From Rebecca billardiae RCC1528 (lineage: Eukaryota > Haptophyta): DNA of 64,000 nt. Shown piece after piece: positions 30,931 through 42,619 of the stretch. The stretch's first letter is position 1; every line of letters begins with the position of its first letter. The stretch is taken from the NCBI GenBank assembly GCA_965240325.2, contig OZ251234.1, positions 2,046,001-2,110,000 on the forward strand, read 5' to 3'. Below the pieces are notes generated by a model. That model did not search any database. It worked only from the letters and a program-made list of their open reading frames with translations, and had not been told where the DNA came from. Made by a program: the position numbers and the translations under genes.

Positions 30931-32894
30931 ATGACGATGCCGCGGGCGGGGCTCCTCCTCGCGCTGCCGCTCCTCGCCGCGACGGCGGGCGCGCTGCGCG
31001 CGCCGGCGTCGCGCGCGCGGCGGCTCGCCGCGCGCCGCGCCGCCCCCGTCGCCACCGCCGACGCCGCCGCCGACGCCGCGTACGCGTCCGCGCTCGACCG
31101 CCTCAACGCCGAGCACGCAGAGTGGCTGGTGGCGCTGGCGCGCGCGCGCACGCCGATGGGGCTGGAGGAGCGCAAGGCGAACTTCTGGAGCCGCGGCTCG
31201 CTGGTGCTGTCGGAGGCGCGCGTGCTCGAGCTCGGCGCCGACGGGCTCACCCTCGAGGCCAGCCTCACCGACCGCAAGGGCCGCGCGCGCGCCGAGCGCG
31301 CGCGCGTCGCATGGCCCGCGGGCGGCGCGTCCGCGCGCGCGCGCGAGCACGGCGGCGGCGACGGCGTGCTGCTCGGGCTGCTGCACCTCGCGCACGCGAT
31401 CGGGCGGCCCCGCGACGGCGCCGCCCTCCTCGCCACCCTCGCCACCCCGCTCCGCGCCAGCTACAACTGGGCCCTCCCCGCCGACTGGCGACTCAACGAC
31501 GTGCCGCACAGTCGGAGGACGCGCGAGCGATTTGCCGACGACGTGTTCGGCGCGGTGGAGGGCGTGCTGGACGGCGCGCTGGGCACGCCGCCGCCGGCGC
31601 GCGTGCGCATCACCGTCCAGCCGCCCGAGCTCAACCAGGCCATGGACGTCTACCGCGGCGCCACCCTCCTCGAGATTGTTCGCGAGATCTCGCTCAAGCT
31701 GGCCGCGGGGCCGCGCGGCTGCAACGTGCGCGTGTGCGTGCAGGCGCCGATGGGCGAGGGCGTCTTCTGCGGGCTGCCGCTCGCGATCTCGGGGCTGCGC
31801 AAGACGCTCGAGCGGATGGACTGGCAGGCGCAGAAGGGCGAGCGCTTCGAGGGCATCCTCGGCGAAAGCTTTTATGCCGAGGCGGAGGCGGAGGCGGAGG
31901 CGGCCGCGGCGGCGGAGGCGGAGGCGGAGGCGGAGGCGGAGGCGGAGGGCGGCGCCGAGGGCGGCGCCGAGGTGGCGGGCGCGGCCTCGGGCGCGTCGGG
32001 CGCGCCGCGCGGGCGCATCCGCTTCGGCGACCTCGACGCCGGCGTGCTCGAGCCCGACGACGACGTCGCGTTCGTCCTCGCCCCGCAGTCGATGCAAGGC
32101 GTGTGCATCATCAGCCCTCTGCAGCGGCTGGTGGCGGAGGCGGAGGCGCGCGGCACCACGGTGGTGCTGCTCAACCCGGCGCTGGGGGACATCCCCTCGG
32201 CAGCGGGCGTGATGCAGGTGTGTGCGTGGGCACGGCGGTTGTGTGCGTGTGCGTGCGTGCGTGCGTGCGTGTATGCTGTGCGTGTGTGGGCGCGCGTGCG
32301 CAGTGTGCACGCCGGTGCGGGTGCGGGGTGCGCACACGCACCGGGCCTCTTGCACACCCAGACCCGCCCTGCGCACCGCCCGCCCGCTCCGCGCGCACAC
32401 GCGCCCACGCCACTGCGCCTGCCTGCGGCGCCCCCGCGCACGCACTCACCGCCGCCGCCGCCCCCGCGCCGCGCCGCCCTCCGCAGGTGCGCGGCCGCGG
32501 CGAGCGCATGGAGTTTGCGCGCTCGTTTGTGGACGCGTACAGCTTCCGCTGCCTCTACTACGCCGGCAAGTTCGCATTCCCGATCGTGGGCGCGATGCGC
32601 TACTCGTGCGCGGACGCGCCGTTCTGGACGGTGTTCGAGCGGCGCGAGGCGGGCGGGCTCGCCGGCGTGGGCGCGGGCGTCGAGTTCGAGGAGTACGCGC
32701 CGGTGGGCGTGTACCCGGAGGCGGGCGCGTACGATGCCGAGGCGGAGGCGGCGCCGTTCGCGGAGCAGGCGGGGAGGCAGCCGGGCGCCTCGGCGAAGCG
32801 CGCCGTGCTCGGCATGCCCTCGAGCGAGGAGCTGACGGACGTGCTCGACTCGAAGCGCTCCGGCAAGAAGGCCGCCGTCGCCGCGGGCGCGTGA
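30931..32894 (+). CDS. DUF1995 family plastid protein (2 exons)
   Basis: Exons 30931-32217 and 32487-32894 give 564 aa; the intron (269 bp, donor GTGTGT, acceptor CAG) is rich in TGTGCG repeats. The N terminus is a signal peptide (MTMPRAGLLLALPLLAAT) followed by GALRAPASRARRLAARR, a bipartite leader as used for complex plastids. The conserved DUF1995 part starts near residue 215: ARVRITVQPPELNQAMDVYR, then FVLAPQSMQGVCIISPLQRL, VVLLNPALGDIP and, across the intron, FARSFVDAYSFRCLYYAG and GAMRYSCADAPFWTVFERR. A Glu-Ala repeat (about 313-333) is an insertion. Plant relatives such as LPA3 are linked to photosystem II accumulation; the exact role here is unknown. Confidence 0.85.
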
Positions 32895-33147
32895 GTCGTA
32901 GGCTGAGGATGATCGTCTGCTCTGAGTCGCAGCACCGAGCATCCGAGCGTCGCGCCGCGGCGTTGCAGTCGCACTGACCGCTGTTCGTCCTTCGAAATCC
33001 GTTGATGAATCACCGATGAATGATTGCTCGATCGGCGCTTGCGGCCGGCACTCTGGAACTCCGCGCTGGTTGCCTGCTTCCGGGACCGCTGTCCGGCCGC
33101 CGGGCCGGCGAGCGACAGTCTAAACTGCGCGCGTGCATCGGCCGTCA

Positions 33148-33522
33148 ATGGCGACCGCTCGCGGCGGCGACGCCCCGGCGCCATCGCCGGAGCCGCCGGC
33201 GCAGCCGCTGGCGGCGCAACCGATCGAGGTGCTCGACGAGCTGATCGAGATCGAATCGACGCTGGAGAGCGCGCTCCGCCGCGCCGACGAGGCGCTCGCC
33301 GCGCACGAGCGCGCGTGCGCTCGGAGTGTGAGCGTGGGGGAGGTGCTGGAGTACGCGCGCGCGCTCACGCCGCGCTCGAGCGCACGGCCCGGCTGGGATG
33401 GCGCGTCGCACACGCCGCAGCAGTACAACTGCGCGCCGACGTACGGCATGCTCACCAGCCCTGTCGCGTGGCTGCAGCGCGCCCTCGCACCGCCCGCACG
33501 GCCCGGAGAGGAGGGCGCATAG
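33148..33522 (+). CDS. MED4-like Mediator subunit (short, tentative)
   Basis: 124 aa from the ATG at 33148 (a GTG lies slightly upstream in frame). Residues about 25-65 form an acidic/basic amphipathic helix ([20 protein letters not shown]), followed by [20 protein letters not shown] and a Trp, then a Pro/Tyr region with TYGMLTSP. A helical hairpin followed by a YA-x-x-[IL]-S/T...P..W motif is the MED4 signature in the Mediator middle module. The protein is about half the usual MED4 length, so the identification is tentative and more exons could follow. No targeting signal is visible. Confidence 0.5.
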   Translation: MATARGGDAPAPSPEPPAQPLAAQPIEVLDELIEIESTLESALRRADEALAAHERACARSVSVGEVLEYARALTPRSSARPGWDGASHTPQQYNCAPTYGMLTSPVAWLQRALAPPARPGEEGA

Positions 33523-34997
<1,475 letters not shown>

Positions 34998-35275
34998 TGT
35001 TTGAGATATGCGCACGCCTCGCGCACGCGCGTCGCGCCATGTGCCGCACGCTCTCGCTCAACACGCGGCACACACCGCGCCACCGCGCGCGCGTGAACGC
35101 TACGCGCAGTCCCCAATCTTTCTCTTCTTTTTAACGGGATTCATCAACCACTACTTGGACGCCCGCTCTAACTTATAAACGGGACTCACGGGCGCCCTCT
35201 CGACCACGGGCAGCTGCGCCTCCGCACTGCCCGCGCCCGTCGTTCGTTGGTAAAATCCCGACCTATGTAACATGA
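34998..35275. other. left flank of the copia element
   Basis: Unassigned. The last 5 bp (35271-35275, CATGA) form the left target-site duplication of the retrotransposon. Confidence 0.7.
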
Positions 35276-35968
35276 TGTTGAGCTGACGCAGCCTGGGGCG
35301 CGCATCTCAGCAGATGGCGTCGCCGCTGGGACGTCAGGGCCGGCGCCGCACCAGGCGGGCCGGCGGCATCAGCTACAGAGCAGTGGCTGGCTCTGGCGGC
35401 GCGCGCGCGCGGCGCGCGCGGTGGCAGGAGCGCGAGCGCAGCAGCGCTGGCGCGGATCGACGTGGACGCGGAGCGCGGACGCGGCAGCGCGGACGCGGAG
35501 CGACACGGACGCGGCGCGTGCGCGGGCGGTACGGCCCGGCGCAGCGCGGCACGGTGACGTCGCACGGGCATGGCCCGGCCGCCATCGTGGAAGCGTGTTG
35601 GAGTTCTCGAGAACGCAAACACGACCGTTTCATCCAGAAATTCATCACGGACGAGGACGTCCGGATTCAACCTGCACACGGATCCAGAAACCGTGTGCGA
35701 CCAGCAGTTACGGCGGTGCGTCGGGAACACCTGTGATTGGTTGACGCACGGGGCGTGCGGCTCGGAATCATTGAGATTCCCCGAGCCGGGCCAGCAAACG
35801 CCGGGTCACCCCGCCGGAGCCGAAAAGAGCTCGGCGGGAGGTTACTTTTTGCTCGTCCGAGGAGCGAGGGTCAGATTGCCTCGTGGGCGTCATCGTCGAC
35901 GCGCCCGGCTACGCGCCGGTGAGCTTTTAGCAGGGCTCGACACGCTCGGAGCTCGCGTTTACCCAATA
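35276..35968 (+). repeat. 5' LTR of the copia element
   Basis: 693 bp. Starts TGTTGAGCTGACGCAGCC and ends GCGTTTACCCAATA. Confidence 0.95.
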
Positions 35969-36024
35969 TGCATGCAGCGATCGGGAGGGATCGTACGCGC
36001 GGCGCTTTCTCATCGATCGCGCCG

Positions 36025-36474
36025 ATGAGCACGAGCGGCCGGTACTACGGCTCGGTCGACGTTGGGAGCCTCAACGACAAGGGGATTCAGCAGCGTTGGC
36101 TCTCGCAATCGGCGAGCAAGCTGGCGGCGCTTCCGGCGGGGCAAGGTGCTACGATGTCCGCACTGAACGGCATCATCGTGACGCATGGCCCGAACGCGGA
36201 GCACCGCATCAACACGCTCGAGGAGTACAACTCGACGTGGGAGACCTTTAACCCATCCGCGGCGAAGATGATCAAGGTCAGTGCCGAGCGGATGGACCTG
36301 GCGCGTGAGAACTACGCGCTGCAGCAGCGGCTGCTTGACCATCGCCACGAGCACGAGCGCCGCGAGCACGCCGAGCGCCGGGCCGCGGCGGAACGCGCGG
36401 CGGCGGCGGCGGGGGCGAGGCAGGCGCCAAGCCGTACGCGCAGGCTGCCTCGGCGGGCGCAGGGAGTGGTTTAG
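36025..36474 (+). CDS. copia ORF1, N-terminal Gag part
   Basis: 149 aa from the ATG at 36025, 56 bp after the LTR. It begins MSTSGRYYGSVDVGSLNDKG and contains LNGIIVTHGPNAEHRINTLE and a long basic/acidic helix (RMDLARENYALQQRLLDHRH). It ends at a TAG at 36474, while the next Gag frame is already open from 36339, so the two overlap by about 136 nt with a -1 frame relation. It may be the N terminus of Gag joined by frameshifting or a frame broken by a single indel. No slippery heptamer is obvious in the overlap; a GGGGG run at 36411-36415 is the likeliest slip or indel site. Confidence 0.7.
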   Translation: MSTSGRYYGSVDVGSLNDKGIQQRWLSQSASKLAALPAGQGATMSALNGIIVTHGPNAEHRINTLEEYNSTWETFNPSAAKMIKVSAERMDLARENYALQQRLLDHRHEHERREHAERRAAAERAAAAAGARQAPSRTRRLPRRAQGVV

Positions 36475-38588
36475 CCACTCCGGGCGGCCCGACGGCGACC
36501 GGACCGGGTTCAGGTCCGGCGGCGGGCGGTGGATCCGGAATTTCTCCGGGTCCGGCGGCCGGCACACCCGGTCCGGGTGTGGGCACAGGCGGCGCAGCAG
36601 GTGCGCCGGCTGGGACTGACGGGGCGACGCCTGCGGGCGGCGCCGGCGTCGGCGCGGCGCCTACGGGCGGCGCCGGCGGGATCGGTGGCGCGGCGCCCGC
36701 GGGCGGCGCTGCCGTGACGCTCGATCCGCGCGCGCGCGAGCTCTACCGCCGCGAGCGCGAGACCGAGGATCAGATGCATGAGCGGCAGGCGAGCGAGCAC
36801 GCCATGCTGGACATTAAGCTCCGACAGAGCGTGTTGGAGGCAGCGCCGGACGGCGACGAGGCGGACCCAGCCAAGTACGCCGGGGCGCAGTACGAGAAAG
36901 GGACGGCTTTCTTACGCACCGAGCTGCGGTCGTGGGTGACGGAGGCTGCGTGGCAGCACATCAACCGCCTCATGGAGACGCAGCCGGAGGTGCAGGAGGA
37001 GCGCGCGCGCCGGGGCGCACTTACGCCGGGGCGCGAGTTTCTGTACCTGTGGAAGACGATCCTGCGCATGCGCAAGCCCGACGACATGCGGAAGTACATG
37101 TCGGTGCGGGCACGCTGGCACCGGACGGTCCTGCCGGATTGCGGCAAGGACGGCGTCGGCGCCCTCGAGCTCTTCCAGGTGCTACAGCACAACCACGTGC
37201 TGCTGCAGGAGCTGAGTGACGCAGCGCCAGCGGCGGAGATGCTTGCGCGGCTCATCGAGTTCATTCCGTCGGTGGGCGCGGGCATCGAGATGCGGACTCG
37301 GTACGAGTCGAAGGACTACAGGACCGTGACGAACTTCGACGTGCAGGAGCTCGTGCACGAGCTCAACGGCAAGTTCGAGGACTGGGACTTCTCCAAGGGC
37401 AAGCGGGTTGACCGCGGCGGCCCTGGGCGCCCAGGGGCGGGTGGCCGCACGCCAGGAGGCGGCGGCGCTACCCGCGCGCACCCAATCGACGGGCTCCGCC
37501 TGGCGCAGGCGGCGGCGGCGTCGGCGGGTGGCGGCGGCGGCGACACGACGTCGCCGGCTGGCCGTGGTGGCGGCGGCGGAGGTCGTGGCGGTGGCGGCGG
37601 CGGCACTGGCCGCGGCGCCGGCCGCGGAGGCCAGGACGACTCCGACGACGCGCACGGGCCGCGCTGCTACAAGTGCGGCGCCGTGGGGCATATCAAGCGT
37701 TACTGCCCGCAGGTGACGCAGGCTGATCGCGACTCGAACGCTGGCGATGACGCGGCGTCGACGCGGTCGGATCGCAGCCGTGGCTCACATCGGAGCGGCG
37801 GTGGCGGTGGCGGCGGCGGTGCGGGGGGCAGCACCCGCGCCGTGGTCGGGAATGGCAACGGCGGCGGCACGGTCCGCACGCAGGTCGCGTTCGCACCCGA
37901 GCAGGGTGACGAGCCCGACGGCGCCGTTGGTGGCGACGGTGACGCTGACGCCGGAGACGGCGGCGGCGCCGGCGCCGGACTCGGCTTGGCGCCTATTGGC
38001 GCGGCTATCGGCGGCAGGGCGCAGCGCGACGAGGACATCGAGATCGTCGCGGCGCGGGCGGCCGAGGCACGCGTGGCGCCGCCGGAGGACAACACGCGGG
38101 CGTTGGTGTTTGACACTGGCGCACGGAAGAACATCGCCATGGCCGAGGATTTGACGAATCTTACCCCGGTGGACGGCGCATGTCAGATCGAGTGGGGGAA
38201 CGGTGCGCGGGAGCGGGTCACTCACCGCGGGACCCTGGTGGTCAAGCTTGCGGCGGACGACGATAGCGACAAGGTCCTCACGCTCGAGATCGAGGCGTGG
38301 GCGTCGCGGCGCGTCACGGCGCCGCTGCTGTCGGTCGAGCACTGCGCGGACGCAGGCATCGAGTTCCACTACTCGCAGCGCGGCAACACTGCGGACTTTA
38401 CGGCGCTGGGAGGCGGCGTCGTGCAGCTGCCGCGCGATTCCACGCTGCGCGCCGAGATCGTACGGCGCCAGGTGGGGCCGGACGTCGGCGATGCGCCGGC
38501 GGAGGCACGCGCACGGCGCAGGGCGCCAGTGCGGCGCGTGGGCGCGGGGCGGGGGCGCGTTGGCGCTGCGCCGCCCCCAAACGCCTAA
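36339..38588 (+). CDS. gag: copia Gag-protease polyprotein
   Basis: The frame is open from 36339 with no good ATG near its beginning, which suggests translation as an extension of ORF1. After a Gly/Ala/Pro-rich linker comes the capsid-like helical region (about 36720-37380), a Gly/Arg-rich stretch, the CCHC zinc knuckle CYKCGAVGHIKRYC at about 37664-37705, another Gly-rich linker and the aspartic protease active site FDTGARKNI near 38107-38133. Keeping protease in the gag frame and ending before integrase is unlike the single-ORF arrangement of most copia elements. The stop (TAA, 38586-38588) follows two codons after a CCCAAAC heptamer. Confidence 0.85.
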   Translation, partial: PSPRARAPRARRAPGRGGTRGGGGGGEAGAKPYAQAASAGAGSGLATPGGPTATGPGSGPAAGGGSGISPGPAAGTPGPGVGTGGAAGAPAGTDGATPAGGAGVGAAPTGGAGGIGGAAPAGGAAVTLDPRARELYRRERETEDQMHERQASEHAMLDIKLRQSVLEAAPDGDEADPAKYAGAQYEKGTAFLRTELRSWVTEAAWQHINRLMETQPEVQEERARRGALTPGREFLYLWKTILRMRKPDDMRKYMSVRARWHRTVLPDCGKDGVGALELFQVLQHNHVLLQELSDAAPAAEMLARLIEFIPSVGAGIEMRTRYESKDYRTVTNFDVQELVHELNGKFEDWDFSKGKRVDRGGPGRPGAGGRTPGGGGATRAHPIDGLRLAQAAAASAGGGGGDTTSPAGRGGGGGGRGGGGGGTGRGAGRGGQDDSDDAHGPRCYKCGAVGHIKRYCPQVTQADRDSNAGDDAASTRSDRSRGSHRSGGGGGGGGAGGSTRAVVGNGNGGGTVRTQVAFAPEQGDEPDGAVGGDGDADAGDGGGAGAGLGLAPIGAAIGGRAQRDEDIEIVAARAAEARVAPPEDNTRALVFDTGARKNIAMAEDLTNLTPVDGACQIEWGNGARERVTHRGTLVVKLAADDDSDKVLTLEIEAWASRRVTAPLLSVEHCADAGIEFHYSQRGNTADFTALGGGVVQLPRDSTLRAEIVRRQVGPDVGDAPAEARARRRAPVRRVGAGRGRVGAAPPPNA
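38576..38582 (+). promoter_or_regulatory. putative -1 programmed ribosomal frameshift site (C CCA AAC)
   Basis: In the gag frame the bases read C CCA AAC, an exact X XXY YYZ slippery heptamer, immediately before GCC TAA. A -1 slip continues as CGC CTA AGC into the open pol frame (PKRLSPEP...). No strong downstream pseudoknot was identified; a small GGTATC/GATACC inverted repeat lies about 50 nt downstream. Confidence 0.7.
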
Positions 38589-41500
38589 GCCCGGAACCCG
38601 CGCAGGTGCGAGCCACAAACACAACCACTACGGTATCTGATACCACTACTACTACGGAGGCGGCGCGAGGCGCTGATCCGGCGTGGTTACGCACTTGGTC
38701 GGTTCGAACGGGCACCAATGACCAACGTCTACTCGAGCGCACGCGACGCGTGGCCGAGGGGATGGAGGGGGCGAACGCGCGGCGTGAGCCGCTTGACGAG
38801 CAGTCGGCGGCGAGCATGACGCGGCGGTCGTTCGCGGACCCGATGCCGACGGCGCACTACCCTGGGCAGGTGACGCACGTCGACATCTTCTCTATGGCGC
38901 GCATCGACTTACCAGTTGGGGCCGATGGCGCACGTGGAGGGTATCCTCATGGGATCATATTCATCGATGGGCATTCACGTCGATGGCAAGTGTACGCGCT
39001 ACGCAGCTTGGATGACGCCGAGGTTGGTCGGGCATTCCGCTGGTACGCGCAGTTGCTTGGAACAGGGGCCATGCACATGTCGCATTGGGTCCTGGCGTCG
39101 GGGTGTACTATGGCGCGACGCCATATTCACACCGACGGTGGCTCGACGTTGCTGAGTACGTACGTCGAGGGTGAGCTGGCGAAGCTTGGGTTCTCGTCGA
39201 CGGTCACGTCGGCGCCCGACTCGCCGAGCTCGAATGGCGTGGCGGAACGCGCTATCCGCACGCTGAAGTCGAGACTGCGCGCCACGGTCGTTGCGCGTGG
39301 AGTCTCGCGGGTCGATTGGCACTACGCGGCGTGGCACGCATGCGCGTCGCGCAATCGACTGGCGTCACGTGGTATCATTCGTGACGATGGAGACATCGAG
39401 TGGCTCACGCCGGATGAGCTGTTCTTTGGCAAACGCCCGACGTGGAAGCATCACGTGGCGTTTGGCGCGCGCTGCCGCGTGCTGATGCTGGGCGCACGGC
39501 GCAATGCATTGGGGCAGCTGAAGCAGCGCGCACTACCCGGACGTGTCTATCTCTGGGGTGGGCACGGCGTGCAGTGGCGCGGTACATGGCGCTACGTGCT
39601 TGGGTACGTATGTCGTTTAGACGACGGACGTCTCGTTCACTCACGTGACGTACGCATCGACGAGACCGACCTGGTCGAGGGGGGGCACTCGTCGCTGGGC
39701 GCACCTGACGGTGGCGCGTACGTGGGTGATGGTGACGGCGCCGCAGTAAGCGGCGGACATCGTCCAGTCGGCGGTGATGCCGACGGTGAGGACGAGGACG
39801 GCGACGGCGGCGAGACGCCAGCCGACGCCGGGAATGACGACGCGACAGAGTTCGACGTCGGGTACGACGACGACGTAGATGCGTCAACGTCGGGGCGCGG
39901 GCGCAGCAGCGTGGACGCGGGACAACGCGGGTGCAGCAGCGCGAGCGCACAGCCGTCGACGCCGACGCCGCAGGGCGGGCGTGGCGGGGCAGGCGCGTCG
40001 ATGACGCAGCCGGGTCGGCAGGATCAGATACCGCCGACGGAATCACGGCGCGGGGCCGCAGCAGATGCTGGCGGGCCGCCGCGCGGCGCAGACGGTGACG
40101 ACGGCGTGATCGAGGACGCGCCGCCGCCCGGTCTGGATATGGGACACGATCCGCTTCGCAGGGATCGGACGTCGCGCCGGCGGCCGCAGCTGCTTACTGC
40201 CGTCGTCAGCGCCGCGTCGGTGTTCCAGAAGATCAACGTGAAGGTGCCGACGAACTATCGCGAGGCGATGCGGTCGGCGGAGGCGCCCCAGTGGCAGGGC
40301 GCCATGCTCGAGCACTTGGAAGGTCACAAGTTGCTCGGCACCTCGGAGGAGGTGGTGGTTCCGGAGGGCACGCGAGTGTTGCCGAGCCAGTGGGTCTTTG
40401 ACGTGAAGTCGAACCCGGAGGGCGAGGTGACGCGCTTCAAGGCGCGGTCGGTGCTACTGGGGAACCTACAGCGGCCGGGGATCGACTTTCAGGAGGTCTT
40501 TGCTCCGACGATCCGGCCGGAACAAGTGCGACTACTCGTGGCGATCGCTGCTCAGCAGGCTGGCGCGAGAGTCGACTTGGGTGCAGCGTCGGTTGCGGCG
40601 CTGGGCATACTGTCGAAGGGCGACGTCAAGGACGCGTACCTCAACTCGGAGTTGAAGCCGGATGAGCGGCCTCTCTTCTCATTCCCGCCGGGCTACGTGC
40701 CGAGCACGCAGGCGCCGCCGGGGCACAAAGTCGTGGGCCGGAGCCTGAAGGCGTATCCGGGCCTACGCCAGTCTGGGCGCGCGTGGCATCGCACGCACCG
40801 CACCCAGCTGCTCGCGCGCGGCTTCTCGGAGTGTCCGAGTGCGCCGTGCATCTACGTCAAGGAGTCGGCGCCGGGCGAGTTCATCATCGCGGGCGGCTTT
40901 GTCGACGACTTGCTGTTTCTCAACCTGACGCGCGACGCGCGCGCGGTGGAGAAGCTGGCGGCTGACCTGAAGGAGCACTACGAGATCAAGCTGAGTGAGC
41001 GGCTCGATAAGTTCCTGGGCGCCGTGTTTGAAGTTCATGACGACGGCATCCTGATGCACCTGGGGCCGTACGTCGAGAGCGTGCTTCAGCGGTTCGGTTT
41101 GAACGCGAGCACGCCGGCGCGCACGCCGGAGCCGGCGGCGCGGACGCAGCTGAGCGACGACGATGAGGCGTTGCTGCAGCGCGCGGAGATTGAGAACTAC
41201 CAGGCGATGGTGGGATGTCTTATGTTTGCGATGGTCACGGCGCGGCCGGACATCGCGCACGCGGTGAACATGCTGACGCGACGCATGTCATGTCCGCGGG
41301 CGGTGGATCTGGTAAGTGCGAAGCGCGTGCTGCGCTACTTACGTGGATGCCCGCGATTGGGAATCTTGTTCAAGTTTGCGACAGATTCCGAGCACCCCGA
41401 CCTACTTGCTTTCGCTGACTCCGATTGGGCAAGCAATCCGGTGGAGACCAAGGGCAGGTCGACGGGTGGATACATTGTGTTCTACAATGGGGCGCCGGTG

Positions 41501-41890
41501 TCGTGGCACAGCGGGCTGCAAGGTACAGTCTCGCTGAGCTCGACGGAGGCGGAGTACGTCGCGCTGAGCGATTGCTGCCGCGAGGTGAGCTACTTGCGGA
41601 GCATACTCGAGTCCATGCGGCAGCCGCCGCGGGACGCGACGGAGGTGCGAGAGGACAACAAGGGGGCTATCGACCTCGTGGAGAATCCTGTGCACCACAA
41701 GCGCTCGAAGCACATCGAGATCAAGCATCACTATGTGCGTGACGCGCAGGAGGGTGGCAAGGTGAAGGTGGTCAAGGTACACACCTCGCTCAACCACTCT
41801 GACATCATGACGAAGGCGACGGACGGTGCGACGTTCAAGCGGCACGTCGATGCCATCATGGTGGACCGACACCCGACGCGCGCGCGGTAA
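38579..41890 (+). CDS. pol: copia Pol: integrase, reverse transcriptase, RNase H
   Basis: The pol frame is open from at least 38297 to the TAA at 41890, overlapping gag. Integrase is recognised by the D-D-E residues in THVDIFSM, HTDGGSTLL and SNGVAERAIRTLKS. Reverse transcriptase (about 40250-41000) has PSQWVFDVKSNPEG, FKARSVLLGN, DVKDAYLNSEL and the catalytic GGFVDDLLFL (FVDD in place of YVDD). RNase H has LAFADSDWASNPVETKGRST, SLSSTEAEYVAL, EDNKGAIDL and HIEIKHHYVRDA. No internal stops are seen, so the element may be competent. Expression presumably depends on -1 frameshifting at 38576. Confidence 0.93.
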   Translation, partial: KRLSPEPAQVRATNTTTTVSDTTTTTEAARGADPAWLRTWSVRTGTNDQRLLERTRRVAEGMEGANARREPLDEQSAASMTRRSFADPMPTAHYPGQVTHVDIFSMARIDLPVGADGARGGYPHGIIFIDGHSRRWQVYALRSLDDAEVGRAFRWYAQLLGTGAMHMSHWVLASGCTMARRHIHTDGGSTLLSTYVEGELAKLGFSSTVTSAPDSPSSNGVAERAIRTLKSRLRATVVARGVSRVDWHYAAWHACASRNRLASRGIIRDDGDIEWLTPDELFFGKRPTWKHHVAFGARCRVLMLGARRNALGQLKQRALPGRVYLWGGHGVQWRGTWRYVLGYVCRLDDGRLVHSRDVRIDETDLVEGGHSSLGAPDGGAYVGDGDGAAVSGGHRPVGGDADGEDEDGDGGETPADAGNDDATEFDVGYDDDVDASTSGRGRSSVDAGQRGCSSASAQPSTPTPQGGRGGAGASMTQPGRQDQIPPTESRRGAAADAGGPPRGADGDDGVIEDAPPPGLDMGHDPLRRDRTSRRRPQLLTAVVSAASVFQKINVKVPTNYREAMRSAEAPQWQGAMLEHLEGHKLLGTSEEVVVPEGTRVLPSQWVFDVKSNPEGEVTRFKARSVLLGNLQRPGIDFQEVFAPTIRPEQVRLLVAIAAQQAGARVDLGAASVAALGILSKGDVKDAYLNSELKPDERPLFSFPPGYVPSTQAPPGHKVVGRSLKAYPGLRQSGRAWHRTHRTQLLARGFSECPSAPCIYVKESAPGEFIIAGGFVDDLLFLNLTRDARAVEKLAADLKEHYEIKLSERLDKFLGAVFEVHDDGILMHLGPYVESVLQRFGLNASTPARTPEPAARTQLSDDDEALLQRAEIENYQAMVGCLMFAMVTARPDIAHAVNMLTRRMSCPRAVDLVSAKRVLRYLRGCPRLGILFKFATDSEHPDLLAFADSDWASNPVETKGRSTGGYIVFYNGAPVSWHSGLQGTVSLSSTEAEYVALSDCCREVSYLRSILESMRQPPRDATEVREDNKGAIDLVENPVHHKRSKHIEIKHHYVRDAQEGGKVKVVKVHTSLNHSDIMTKATDGATFKRHVDAIMVDRHPTRAR

Positions 41891-41917
41891 GCGGCGCAGC
41901 TCGCGGCTATGGCTGTC

Positions 41918-41926
41918 GAGGGGGGG
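41918..41926 (+). other. polypurine tract of the copia element
   Basis: Nine purines (GAG then six G) directly before the TGTTG start of the 3' LTR, the expected plus-strand primer. Confidence 0.85.
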
Positions 41927-42619
41927 TGTTGAGCTGACGCAGCCTGGGGCGCGCATCTCAGCAGATGGCGTCGCCGCTGGGACGTCAGGGCCGGCGCCGC
42001 ACCAGGCGGGCCGGCGGCATCAGCTACAGAGCAGTGGCTGGCTCTGGCGGCGCGCGCGCGCGGCGCGCGCGGTGGCAGGAGCGCGAGCGCAGCAGCGCTG
42101 GCGCGGATCGACGTGGACGCGGAGCGCGGACGCGGCAGCGCGGACGCGGAGCGACACGGACGCGGCGCGTGCGCGGGCGGTACGGCCCGGCGCAGCGCGG
42201 CACGGTGACGTCGCACGGGCATGGCCCGGCCGCCATCGTGGAAGCGTGTTGGAGTTCTCGAGAACGCAAACACGACCGTTTCATCCAGAAATTCATCACG
42301 GACGAGGACGTCCGGATTCAACCTGCACACGGATCCAGAAACCGTGTGCGACCAGCAGTTACGGCGGTGCGTCGGGAACACCTGTGATTGGTTGACGCAC
42401 GGGGCGTGCGGCTCGGAATCATTGAGATTCCCCGAGCCGGGCCAGCAAACGCCGGGTCACCCCGCCGGAGCCGAAAAGAGCTCGGCGGGAGGTTACTTTT
42501 TGCTCGTCCGAGGAGCGAGGGTCAGATTGCCTCGTGGGCGTCATCGTCGACGCGCCCGGCTACGCGCCGGTGAGCTTTTAGCAGGGCTCGACACGCTCGG
42601 AGCTCGCGTTTACCCAATA
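41927..42619 (+). repeat. 3' LTR of the copia element
   Basis: Same length (693 bp) and same translated frames as the 5' LTR. Followed by the right target-site duplication CATGA. Confidence 0.95.

Larger units (their letters stand above)
35276..42619 (+). mobile_element. full-length Ty1/copia LTR retrotransposon, 7.3 kb
   Basis: Two 693-bp LTRs (35276-35968 and 41927-42619) flank gag, protease, integrase, reverse transcriptase and RNase H in the copia order (integrase before RT). LTR ends are TGTTG...CAATA. A 5-bp target-site duplication CATGA lies at 35271-35275 and 42620-42624. A polypurine tract (GAGGGGGGG-like, 41918-41926) precedes the 3' LTR. The LTRs give identical translations in all frames I compared, so the insertion is recent. 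Coding frames are open to the end. The sequence after the left LTR (TGCATGCAGCGATCGGGA) should contain the primer-binding site, but I cannot match it to a tRNA. Confidence 0.95.

Noticed and set aside
35313-35736. Open frames inside the LTRs
   Set aside because: Present identically in both LTRs; Arg/Gly-rich with no coding signature.
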